DNA of 64,000 nt. Source: Polytrichum commune (Eukaryota > Streptophyta > Polytrichopsida > Polytrichales > Polytrichaceae). The first letter of the stretch is position 1; each line of letters starts with the position of its first letter. Of this stretch, positions 23,301 to 35,760 are shown in pieces. Location: NCBI GenBank assembly GCA_950295325.1, contig OX485806.1, positions 4,092,001 through 4,156,000 on the forward strand, given 5' to 3'. The notes under the pieces were generated by a model. It saw only the letters and a program-made list of their open reading frames with translations. It was not told the origin of the DNA and ran no database searches. Made by a program: the position numbers and the translations under genes.

Positions 23301-26300
23301 TTTGCACTCTCTTTTTTCTCTGTTTTTTCCTCTGCCTTCTACAAAGCCAACAGAAAATATTATTGCATAGTTAAAGTGCAACAACTGTAACTGAATATTC
23401 ACTCTTCATTACAGGCAGAATGCAAGCATGCAGCCATGTTGAGAGTAAGGTTTGTCAAAATGAGACTGAAGCAAAAAATATGGCGAACCTTTGCTGCTGG
23501 AGGCACCATATATGAAATTGTTGACTTAGCAGGGCAAGGTGGTCCTCCATTTGCCTTCCCTCCTTTACTTCCAGCGGAAAGTTCCCCATATGAGATTTTA
23601 CCCAGCAACATTGAACCCACTGTTGCATCCTGAAAAACCCATTCCATAAATCCATAATTACATTCTCGCCTCTGCAGTTACAAATCTTACCAACAACTTG
23701 GAAGATGTCTTAAGCTTTCAGTATCTCCACTATTGAACTAAATAAGTAGACCTTTAAGGGTTTAGGGTTTAGGTTGAGTCTTTGCTCTTGATAGTTGCTC
23801 TATGGCTCACTTAAGTAATAGTAATTCAGAATTATGGCATTAAGTGAAAGACAGTTATCTATCACTTCAGTGGCTGAAATCATAAATAAATGGGGTTGTT
23901 ACAATTGCCTGTTTTGCAGGACTAAGCACAAGATTTTGTAATAACTATCACTAACCATTATAAGGTGGCATTGCAGCTAAATTCAGCACACTGATTGCTC
24001 AATCACACTCTCATGTGACATAACCTGTGTATTGCCTGAAACAATTGACTGTCCTTCCTAGTTTCCTAGAGTTTTCTAAAGAACACCTGAAAGATTCTAA
24101 GTGTATGCAATTTCACCCAACCCAAGTATGCATTTTAAATTCATGTACACAACAACAGCATGTGCAGTAAATCACCTTTGGTATTTTGTCATCTGCTGGA
24201 GCAGCAATGTAGAATGGCCGTGATTCACTGCAAAGCCAACATAAAACGGATTGAGTAATCAGTTTATTGGCTGGTACCAATCTAAAGAGTCGTCCACAGC
24301 AGTAATAGCTTCAATACATAGCTCTCTCTTAGTTAAAATTTCTTGGGCCCATAAACCTGCTCAAGCTTCAACAATTACCTCTAAGGCCACACATCCACAA
24401 TCTACTGGAAGGAAGCTACACAGAAATGAATTAGATGTAAATGTTCCTACCCAGCTGCCAGAACAACACTCTTCAAAGATTTCTCTTCAGTGATGGCTCC
24501 ATCTATGTTCGAGTAGAAGTTCAGCTTTATCACATTCTGTTGTTGCCAAGTATGCACAACTTCATGTGTCAATATACAAAATAATTCCGGACAACATGGA
24601 AGTTGCAAGTAAACTTCAAAATGTCATGAAACGTGGTTAATAACTACATCAACTGAAGGTTGTCAATCTAATTTAAAACTGTCTACCTGTAGTCAACACT
24701 AAGTAACCAAAAAGTGCTGGAGGAAGAACATACCTTGTCTTCCAAGTTGCGATCAAGCAGCAAGACTGAGTTCTTTAGCTTCTCAAGATAGCTCATATTG
24801 TCATGCCTACACATGCCATTTACAGTCAAACCAAGCACACTTGAGAATTGCTTTGTGAACAATCTTCACAACTGTACACTTAATAAGAATTTACAAATCT
24901 ATGGCATCCATATATGGGCCTCAATAGAATAAACTCATGATTCCGAAAAATTTGATCATGTAAAAGAAACAACATGAAACACATTATGCGTTTGGACTCA
25001 AAATATCCAGAAAGAAATATCTATCATACAGTTTGAAATTAGAAGTAGGAGGTCACCTGATAAACATGCACAACGTATAGTCCCCTTTTGAAAGCTTCAC
25101 TCCTGAAGGGTACACATCCCCCATGGACAAGACTCGCTGTAGACAAGCAAATTACTGTAGAGTTAAGAAGCTAACCTGTTAACTATCAAGACGCAAATAT
25201 ATCAGAAGTGGCATCCACGATTTCTTGAGTAAATAAGGATCTCTTTTATACTTTTCTGGGACAAATATTGTTACAAGCACCAATAAATTTTCATGCCAAC
25301 TTCTGCATAACTTGACCTCACAAAATCAGACATGCTGAGAGTACCTTGTTGGAGTCATAAAGCATGTAGAATTGTGATTCAAATTCATTGTCATACATAC
25401 GCTGATTTAACAAAGGGAGCCTTGGAGTAACTTTACCACCCTCTGTCATTGTAAATTTGTACCTGCAAAGATTTGAGCAAAAATGTCAAGCAAAGACTTT
25501 TGCAAAATTAGTATCTTCCATGACAGCCAAACATGATTGCATTTACAGTCAAAGGTAAAAACTAGTCCTGAACCCAAGATAACTTATCTTAGGTGGAAGA
25601 ATGAGAAATGTTCAAGTTATATGCTACGGAATTGAGAAGCACTATCTAGGTGAAGCACTTTGCTTTAGGAGGGGGTTTGGTCTACCAGTCAGAAACAATG
25701 TACTTTTGTATCGAACTTTTAAAAGGTCATTGATGATGATGACAATGAGTGACAAGCTTACGTCAAAGTTAAAGCATTGATTTGGCGACCATTGGGCAGT
25801 TTATCCCTTCCTGCAGACAATGGCTCAAGTTTTGCCTCCACAGGCCTATATGGTGTTCGAACCTGCAAACAACAAGCAATTGTAATAAAATTCACCTTCC
25901 ATTCTATCTGATTTCTACCAAAAGCTTCTCTTCTCTACATTCTGTAGCTATAAAGATCATGTTTAGCACAAAGTTCCTAACATGCTGCATATTCTGGCAT
26001 TGACCATCTTACATTTGATCACTTATATTCTGCAGAACTTGGTCAGAGAGAAAAACAAGTGTTTAAGGAAGCATAAATATGGAAAGTGGACTAATAGGGC
26101 CAAGTTGAAGAGAACCTTGGTCAAAGTGGCAGATGGAGCTAGTTTTTCAGTTCCCAGCCCTGCTTTCACATCCACTCGAGCTGTTACCTCGCTTCCTTTC
26201 AAGAATACATTGTTGTCACTGGCCAGTAAGCCATGGTACTCAATCTGCTCCCAGATTTCAATGATATTAGTGATATCAGGATAATAGTGATTTACAGATT

Positions 26301-29300
26301 GGTTTTGCTAATAAGACATTGGGTTTAGTGCATACCTCTATGTCTGCATTAGCTGGTATGTGGCTGCCACTGCCACTGGACCAAAACTGGGCAATAGTTA
26401 GCTCCATGGTCACCCCTCCTATCAGAGGAAATGCAAAAGATTTTGAAGAAGGTGACTGGAATGTCACAAAGCTTGACCAGACAACTGGCCGTTGCTTAGG
26501 AACTAGTTGTACAGCATTCACGTAGTATTTACGAGGGGTATCGAAGCCCGATATCCGTAGTGTAGCTTCTGCCCAAGTTGTGCCCTCCGGAACAGAAATG
26601 AATTGTCTCATAACATCACCTACACCATATCAGAAATTAATTATAGTATCCAAATTAAAAGATGGTGTTGAATATGAACCCTTCCACACCAACCCAAATA
26701 TAGAAAAGGGAGACACAAATTTAAGTAGAGATAATACCCAAAATACTGGAATGAACTTGAAAATACAGATACTATGAGCCACAATTTTGCGGAAAGTGAG
26801 ATAGCACACAAATATTTTATCAAAGATACTCAAATTTATCCAAGACACCAACTTGTGATATTCCTTGCAAAGCTACAAAAAGAAAAACTTTAGACCTAGA
26901 TTCTGGGACCTAAAGGTGGAAGAATCATACCTGGACCAAATGCCAAGTTAGAGAAAGATGCTATTAACGGTTGTGATTTCAACTCAAGGGGCTTGCAAAT
27001 AGTTACTGGTATTCTGAAGAGGGGCCCTCTCCAAGGAGCCTCAGAGTCAATGCCTACAACTTCTGCATAGTGAAGGCCGACTTCCAAGTCTGTTGGATCA
27101 ACCACAATACTGAAACACAGCAAATGGTGAGTATTCAAATGGATAGAATGAGACATCATCAAATTAATTTTGGTCAATAAGTAGATCTAGAGCCCTATGT
27201 ATGAGATACAATTTTTTCTTCTCATTGGCTTCTCTAGTGACTACAACTTGCTCAAATTAAAACGGTTTAGAAAGCAATAAGCAAAGAGCTGTATTTAGAG
27301 AGAAAGGGAGAGTACTTGAAGGTGCGACCATTATTTGTAAGTAACAGATATTCAGGGCACTTGAGCCATGTTGGGGCTCCGCTCTCCAATTTCACCCGCT
27401 CTTCAAATGGTACTAGCAATTTTAGGTTGTCGGCATCTTCATGAAATGTGGGCTTTACAGAAATATTCCACTGTTTGACAAGAAAACAATGTCTTCAAGA
27501 TGAGTTGGCTCATCATACCCACAAGATTGATGACATGAAATTCTATGAGTGTCTCATAGGGGCAAAACCATTTAGCATGGATGTATCTTACATCCCAAAA
27601 CTTTATGATTCATATGTGATAGCGGAGTAATTTCAGGGAGATGAATTGAATATACCTCTGATGCTTGTTGACAATCATATGCTTCTCTCAAGTACACACC
27701 TCGTAATGTAACCCCTGTTCAACATGTAATATCCACATGAATAATAACTTCCATGACATGGCTAAGCCTTGAAAGTATTAAATGCCCTATACATTGATGT
27801 GGATGGGTAGCAAGGTCCACTACACAAAATAACACAAGCAGCAATGTTTTACACCCATTATTAGACATGCGTATTGAAAAGGGGGATAGTAGGTTCTCAG
27901 GTCTTTTTTTCTTTTTCCAAATATAAATATTCTTGACAAGTCACTGCTTATAAATTTGACCCATTAAGTTGCAGTTGCCCACCTGAATTTGCACCACGAG
28001 AAACTTCCACTTTGTAAAAAACAGATGGTGTCTCCTTGCACCCTTGAAGATACTCATAAGCCCTAGCAGATTCAATAACACATTTATCAATTGCAATTCA
28101 AATAACAACATCATTGCAGTGCAGATTATGCATTCCCAACAATATGGGACGTTGAGTTCATGAATCCTTCAGAGGCTTACACACATGTATGCACTACAAC
28201 AGTTGCTTTATATCACACTACAATAGGAAACTTCAAACAAGCAATAATCCATGTAGAAAAGATTAAACCAACCTTCATGTCAGATAAACACAAACTAATG
28301 GGATACAAATCATAACCTCACCTGTCAACTTGCAAGAGGCCCCGACCTGTTGTCAGAGCTTCCTCAGCCTTGTTTGAAATTGGAGCTGCAGTGTTTTCAA
28401 GTGCTTTCCTCACCACATGAGGGCTAATTGCTTGTCCCTCCGCCTGAGTAATGAACAACTGAATCAATACTCTAGCCCATGTGAAGATAGACAACAACTC
28501 GGCATTTAGCCCATAAAGGTAGAACATACAAATGTACACGTTTACATTATAATCTTCTGATGTTGGACACATGGATGGCTGTAAATTTATGTGAGCTATC
28601 TTAACTTTATAGTGGTGCCCTCTAAAAGGACCACAAGGCCTACTCAAAACTTACATCTCCATGCATTTGACACGGCTCAATAACAAAAATTTGATTGCAA
28701 ACTCACCTTGAGAGAGCTCAAAACAAGGGCCACACCACCACAAGCACAAGGAGAAGACATTGATGTGCCATTCATCAGCATACGAGGTTGGAGAGTCCAC
28801 TTGGGCACCGGTGCAACAGCACATCCTAGAGCACTCAAACCAACTCCTAAATCTCCATCTGCTGTGGGCCCCCTGCTTGACCTGTTCATTGAGGGCCAGA
28901 TAATTCATGAACTAATGGACTAATGGCTCAATAGTCCATAACTGATTCATATTATGTCCAAAACAATTATCCTGTAGTTATGTATGATGTAAGTGTAGTA
29001 AGAATGTAATTAGTTATAGTTAACACATAATTATAGTTACATTCCTACCACCAAATTGGGAGCTTTGAGAACCCTAGGAACCTATTTTACTAATTTGTTT
29101 TCTAGAGCGCAGTGTCAAGTACAACCCTAAGAATTGGGTCTATTTACGTTAGAGGCTAAAACTATTTGCACATAGCACATCAGGGTCTTTTGCAGATTAT
29201 GTACAAACATGGATTTTTCTTGCTTGCCAAAAAAAGTCACATTCTTGGTTTGAATCACTTATGACTAAAATGAGAATGTGATTTTAATACCATGTATATT

Positions 29301-32300
29301 GGACACCCTCTGCTGGTGCCTCAACCAGGGAATGAGCAGAAGCTGCCATTGAAGGGGTCACATAAGCTCCAATGGCCAAGATGGCTGATGATGTGCCACC
29401 TGGTGAACCCACTGTCGTCAATGATGGCCCATTATTCCCTGCACTGCTCACAAATATCACCCCATATTTGTTTACCACCTGCAACACAATAAAAGTGTAA
29501 ATACTAATGCTTCAGTACAAATCAAACATTAACTTGAGCAATGACAAAAAAGTGATTTTACAAGAATCTATCATTTCAAACCTTCTTTCTCTAATTTTGC
29601 GAGGGGAAAAATTTCTAAACATGTGGGTCATTAGATACATGTGATACATAGTTTAACAACAAATTCTCCAGAATAAACTGTGACTTGAAGTAAAATGCTG
29701 GGTAGGTTTACTTGAAATCATCCAAGTAGGATGGAATGAACTTACCTCCTCAGCAAGTCGGATAAACCGACCGTAATCTGGCATTGAAGTAGGTTCACCA
29801 TAACTCATGTTGATAAGGTCACATTTGTTCTGTAAAGCAGCACATGATCCCATGAAAACCTACGATATTTTGAGTACTAGGAATGTAATTATGATGTAGT
29901 GTAGAATCTGTGTCTTAGCACAACTAAGGCAACACCTTGACACTAAACTTGTCCGGGAATCCTTGACCATAAATCATAGGACCTTCAAGGAAAAAATTTC
30001 AAGCGAAATCCAATAAATCCTCCTCTACAAGACTGAAAACTTTGTTCATATAATAGTACATATTGATAATCATTATATCAACCCAAAAGAATAATTGAGT
30101 TTGAGGGTTTTCTTCATGGATCTTGACCTCATCCACAGTATCATCACCCTCAAAACCATCCCTTTTTCAAATGCAAGAACACATCCAAGTACAGTGGGTC
30201 ACAGTTGGAGACATAACTTAAAAATATTTCATACCTCAATGACTGCTATAAGAGCACGAGTAAGGCCAGTGCCTGTTTCCATTGAACCAAGTCGTGAATC
30301 ACCAATTTTGCATGAAATGATTTGAGCACCTGGTGCAACTCCATTCAACAGTGGTTCCTGTGGATAAAACAGAAAGGAATTCACAGAAGGAACCACAGGA
30401 CAACTGAAATAAGACATCAGCATCATGCTCATTTTGTGTCTATGGTATAAGACCAGGTACATATTTGTGAACCATCCTGGGTTAGCTTTGAACACCTTGT
30501 AGATGATAAGATATCATGTTACTAAATGTATACAATCAGATCCAAACTGATCATAGCCTGCCTTTCCTAAATGTCCTTTCCTATTTCACTAAACCGTGAG
30601 TGCCGTTTGACCACAAAATACTAATGCAGTGGGCTAAATATGCTCTTCAGAAGAAGCAGAGATTTTGAAGAGCCACTAACCTCAAGATGGTGAGCAGCTG
30701 TAATTCCAGCAACGTGTGTACCATGAGGAGAGCTGTCAGTCACAATGCTCAGCACATTACCATTGTCAAATATATTCAGAACATAGCTGCACGCATCCAT
30801 CTGGCTGAAAAATCCATACTTGCGCTCAGCCCTGCAAGCATAACTTAAATCTCAGTAGGTTTTAAAAGACAAGTAACCCAAGAAAACACTAGAACTACAC
30901 CATTTGAGAAAGGATCTCAAATCTACATCCCTCCAGTGCTTCATAACCAGTAGACACATTTGTGGATTATGAAATCCTCCAAAGTTCAACAAAATGAGCA
31001 TGTGATTGAGCAATTTGCAGTCAGATGTAACTAACTAGGAATCATAAGACCATATTGTAACAAGTGGGACCATTGCCAGGTGATTCACCTGTAGTTAGTT
31101 AAAGGAGTGCAGTCTGCAAGCTTTCCATGACCAGATTCCTGGTCCATTTCTTGGGTATCCAAAGCAGCCCTCCAAACATCACCATCATGCCAGACTACAG
31201 CATCAATGATTGGACCGTTGTCCTGATAGCTCTGAGATAAATGAGAAAACATCGGTGTGAACTTAATAATGTTCTGCAGATTTTCTTCTCCTTTGTAACA
31301 GGGAACTTACAAGAAATAACAGTACATGAACACCTAGAGTTCAGAAACATTATCCATTGCCCCTCAGAGCTCTTATTATGTAATGCCCATCTGTTCATAT
31401 AAGCTTCTCAGGTGTTTCAGATATGAAAAGGCAAGGAAAGAGAGCAAGAACTTACATCAGACATTTTTTGAAGAAGGTCAATACGATTTTGAAGATCCTC
31501 ACGAGCTTTCTTAAGTGCCACTTCTGTTGCTTGAGGATGTTTCTGAGACCATTGTGAAGCCCGTCAACAAACGACAAACTTTGATGTCTTGTGTGCAATT
31601 TGAACAAACTATTATAAAATCACTGACAAATATCACCACTGGACAAATGGATATGTAGCTGACTAAAATAAAAACAACCCACTCACAAAATACATGAGAA
31701 TCTTTTCAAAATAAATTATGTTATCCTACTAAACAGATGGGCAAATAGCTGCATGAAATCTCAGACCTAATACAAGGTGCAAAATTCCTCTACATGGAAC
31801 TACAACCTGTACGGACAAAGAGATGTAAATACCAATATTCCATAGAGTTAAAAAATTTCCAAACAATGATTGGGGTTGATCAAACAAGAAAGCATGCATT
31901 AACCAGAAGATAATATTTAAATTTCAATTAGAAAAAAAAAATTGAATACAAGTGGAACAAATTTACAATAACTCACCAAGTCAAAGGCTGAAAGCTCACG
32001 GTGAGCATCAGTCACGAACTCTCTTTGCTTTTCATCCCATTTCTTCTTCCGCTCCATCTGCAAACAAGTGTATTTAGCTCGAGTCAGAATTATCAAACTC
32101 TACCACAAAACAATACACCTTGCCCTGAGCAAGAGAAGGGGCATCACTTGTCTTGAACAAATTTTAAAACAAACAAGCACAAGAAAGTCCACTCATCCCT
32201 CGAAATTACAACATATCACAAGTGATATGCCAAAAAGGAACAATAAAAAACAGGCCAAATATACCTTAAGGCGGGAGGTAAGTGTATCGGTAAACAGTGA

Positions 32301-34581
32301 AAAGGCCAACTTGGAGCCAACCCTCCATTCTCCTGTGGGGTTCTTCCACCCCTTGTTCACTTTAAGTTTTGCCCCTGAGGCTCCTGAGATAAACCCATCT
32401 TCATCTGCCTTCACGATTTTACTTGTATCCACATCCCCACTCCCTGTGCTGTGTCGCAACAATAGGATTTCAAGGACTTTGTGTAGTCTAACTAAATTAT
32501 AAATCATCACATGTGAACTTGATGGCTGTATGCGAATACAGCTAATGGTAGAACCGTCAAATCTGAACCCAATTGAAATGTCCAGGCTGATTTTGAGAAG
32601 ATCCAAGTGCAAAAGGTTGACTTCTTATATGTCACAAGACTTGGGAGTATCAACATAGTAGTTATTCATTTTATCAAGATGAGTAAATTTCATGGTGACT
32701 ACAGATGTGAACATATAGATGTATAAGGTTGTCAAGAATTAATCTTAACAAGCTGCATCATCCTTAAGTGATGCTTACCAATCAAGTACATCTAGAATCT
32801 TTGGCTTCCCATCTGTCGTTACTTGCAGTCCAGCAGCTGACGGATCCACTCCAGAATCTAATGCAATACTGATTATGTTAGTAACCCTTAGGCAATGCTC
32901 AAAGAACACTCTCCCCTGAACATAAAACTCACACCAGCAACAAATTGTAAACAAAAACTAAAGATGTTACTTAGTGCTTTCACACTTGTGCTCCTAGGAG
33001 CATCCCAAACATCATTGAATCAAATTTCAGATGATTCCAAGTCTCTCCCATGTGCTGTGAGAAATGATTGCTTGAGAAATCTGTCTATGACCTCCACTGC
33101 TGCCTCTTGAGTATCATGCGTGGTCTAACCAATAAATCAGCCTCGGTAGAGTAGGTTATATTTTTTAAAGTATGAGGATGGAACACTGCAATCCACTTCA
33201 TATGGCATTGGCAACTCTTACATATCCAAATATCTAAATGTGTAGATTATGCTTCTGCACCCAGCAGTACTGATTTTCTTTTCAAATTGAGACCAAACAA
33301 GCACAGTTCTCAAATTTGAGAATGCACTAGTCAATGTATTCAATATATGTTTTAACCCGGAATGGTGATATTCTCACCAAATATTGCTATTTTGACACCC
33401 CGTCCATCATAATTGGGATGCTCTTCAAGAAACCGCAGCGCTCCAATCTCCCGTTTTGGCATTAATCCTTCTAAGAAAACAGAGCTTTCTGAAGCAGGGA
33501 AGCTTTTCAGCACTGTTGTAGCTGATCCCTCACCTCCCTCCATGGTGTATGAAGAGACTTCCTCCGTGCTGGGAGAAAAGTTGCTCCTGTTCACAGATAG
33601 AAAAGCCTTCCTTGCAGAAATTGGCCTATGCTGCTCTCCCTTGGAATAATTCCGGGTGCCCCAAGAACCATGTTCGTTCAAATCCCTTTCAATGACTGCC
33701 CTGACGCTCAATTGTGGACCTTCTGGATAAGAGAATTCATATAAGTCGCAAAGCAAAGCTCTACTTTCAATCCACGCTAGGTAACAGCCCACTCATGATA
33801 AATTGCAAGTCCAGAATAATAGCAATCAGCTGCGACCTTTTTGTAAGAGTGATGCTAGCAAGAGCACTTTGCTCATGATTCACAATGGGGTTACACAGAT
33901 GTAGAGTAGTCCAAGGCACAGAAAATTAGATGTAAACTAGGGCAGCGCTCTCAGCCTACCACAAAATGGGGTTTTTTTGGGGGGGGGTAACATTTTTAAT
34001 CATGGCTGCATTGATTTTTTAATGCAACGCACCTGCCACTGATGCAAATAAAACACCAGCAAAAAGTGGGTGGTTTGCAGATTGAAGAAACCAATTGGCA
34101 CAAAATTAATCCATATCACTGCCCTCCAATGCCTGCAACCATCTCATCACTTCAATTCTTCATACCTGCATGACCTAAACCTAAAAACGATGACCGAATG
34201 AACATCTCCTGAGAAAGCAGGAGCCCATATGCCATGCCAATACTTGCGGCCAGACATCAATCACTGAAAAATTGTGATGGCGCTGCTGGTAAGAAAGGCT
34301 GTGTAGGTCACACCTTTGTTTGTGGATTCCCTGAAATACTTTGACTGATGCCGCTTCCTCTCAGCTGAAAACCCCAAACCGGACCCCTTGAAGAGAAAAC
34401 CTCCTCTATTCCTAAACTTCAAACATGATGAGAGCCCCAGTCCCAAACTATGGCATGGAAGTGAAGCTCGATAGAATTTATGAGATTGCACTGGTGTGTC
34501 CCGCACTTGCCCTCGTGAAGGAAAGGTATGCACAATGCGGTTGGACAACATAGAGGTATGGGATTGAACCAAGGAACGCAT
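20341..34581 (-). CDS. TPP2: Tripeptidyl-peptidase II, 34 coding exons
   Basis: Giant subtilisin-family (S8) serine exopeptidase that removes tripeptides from N-termini. Exons: 34581-34314, 33722-33378, 32857-32779, 32448-32265, 32057-31977, 31542-31456, 31231-31089, 30831-30681, 30357-30235, 29829-29746, 29478-29291, 28881-28707, 28443-28322, 28062-27983, 27714-27656, 27470-27316, 27109-26931, 26619-26336, 26244-26116, 25862-25762, 25462-25345, 25136-25057, 24806-24734, 24536-24451, 24227-24176, 23629-23489, 23338-23270, 22928-22836, 22690-22595, 22413-22315, 22088-21984, 21495-21441, 21270-21017, 20499-20341. They join in frame to 4497 nt, about 1498 residues. Catalytic residues are intact: Asp205 (FDSGVDP), His432 ([10 protein letters not shown]), Asn530 (SSAGNNGP), Ser618 (NGTSMSSP). 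The long Asp-His spacing (227) is characteristic of TPP2. The C-terminal half follows plant TPP2 ([10 protein letters not shown], then an acidic/basic helical tail). Exon 1 encodes a Ser/Arg-rich, acid-poor leader like an organelle transit peptide; it is phase-compatible with exon 2 but is the least certain exon. Confidence 0.96.
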
Positions 34582-34593
34582 ATGCAGTACTTT

Positions 34594-34832
34594 CTGAAAG
34601 AAAGAGGACAATGAGGATACAGGGAGTTCCTTCAGTGGCCTTGGTTGGGGAATGAAATAAAATGAAATGTAGCTGATAATAGCAGCTCTGCCAATGCCTA
34701 AATGCGGAGACTCCGATGAACCTGATCCTGTGAAAGGGTTTATGAAAGGGTTGTCAGAGCCACATGGAAAATAAATTTAAAAATTACACACCACGTGTAA
34801 GTAAGCTAAAATCACCGCATTTCCAAGCTTAC
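34594..34832 (-). other. Probable leader intron of TPP2
   Basis: On the minus strand a strong donor (AGAGG/GTAAGC, intron from 34832) is followed 239 bp later by a pyrimidine-rich acceptor (TCCTCTTTCTTTCAG/AAAG, exon resuming at 34593). The TPP2 ATG is 12 nt inside the downstream exon. Transcript evidence is lacking. Confidence 0.55.
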
Positions 34833-34889
34833 CCTCTGTTCCGCAACATCTGAAGTCGAATTTGAATTTGCAAATGAACTGAATGCAGA

Positions 34890-35048
34890 TTACTCTACTA
34901 AATCTTCACGAGTAATCCGATCCCTCACACTAACCCCCAAGCACGCCTCCCTATCCCTTTCATCTTTGTGGGAAGACAACACGAAGCTTAAAATGCTGAT
35001 GTCCTCCCCAAATCCCATAATGCTCTCCACAAACTTCCAGACAGGCAT
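34890..35048 (-). other. Candidate uORF in the TPP2 leader (52 codons)
   Basis: Frame MPVWKFVESIMGFGEDIS... ending DRITREDLVE, then a stop. It lies in the GC-richer stretch upstream of the leader donor. It is not in frame with TPP2 and its stop precedes the donor. If the transcript starts upstream of 35048 it would be an upstream ORF. No known conserved uORF family was recognised. Confidence 0.3.
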
Positions 35049-35760
35049 TCGAGTGAGTGAGTGGAGCACACCGCAACGGCCACCTAAATCACCAAGAAAC
35101 GAGCGCAAACGTAGACAAACGCAAACGCGAGCTAACAAAACAACTTAACTGTGGCCAACTCATCGACCACCCCCCCCCCCCAACCTTCCAGCTCAATAAT
35201 ACATAACCCCAAAGTGCATTCCGCGAGATCAAAGAGCAATAGAGTCAAAGAGAACTCAAACGAGAGAGACGGGTCAAGAAGGCATCAAAGTTGGAACGAA
35301 ATTTACCTCAATGCACAACGGAAGCCACGACTTTAAGGAAGCCGAGTACCCAAAACTTTTTCAATCAGGGATGTCCAAATGGACGTGACGTAAGACAGGA
35401 TTCAGGGCGAAAGAACCGAGAACTGGGCAAAAGGAATGTGTGTGGGGATATGTTTGATGAATTCGGAGTCGCGCGGAGTCGACAGTGCATGAAACAGCGC
35501 GGCGTAATAAGGAAAATGCGGAGAGTGCGAAACGAGTGAGCGTAATGTGTGCGTGGGATCGGATTGGATAACGATCTGAAAGCGCGAGCGCATATCAGCC
35601 TGATGAGGCTCCGCTGTCGTCCTCGACGACCAGCAGCCAGCCTTTCGGTGTTTCCCTCGCTTTTTGAGCCTCTCTCTCTCGCTCCTCTTCAGGACCTCGA
35701 TAGACACCTCGCGTCATCGACTCGCAGCTAGCCATGACCGGGATCAACACCTCGATGCTT
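35049..35760 (-). promoter_or_regulatory. GC-richer promoter/leader region of TPP2
   Basis: CpG-rich compared with its surroundings, especially 35450-35760. It has a CT-rich tract on the plus strand (CCTCTCTCTCTCGCTCCTCT near 35670, so GA-rich in gene orientation) and a C10-type run at 35169. No TATA box was assigned. Several short frames cross it; none looks like a gene. Confidence 0.45.
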
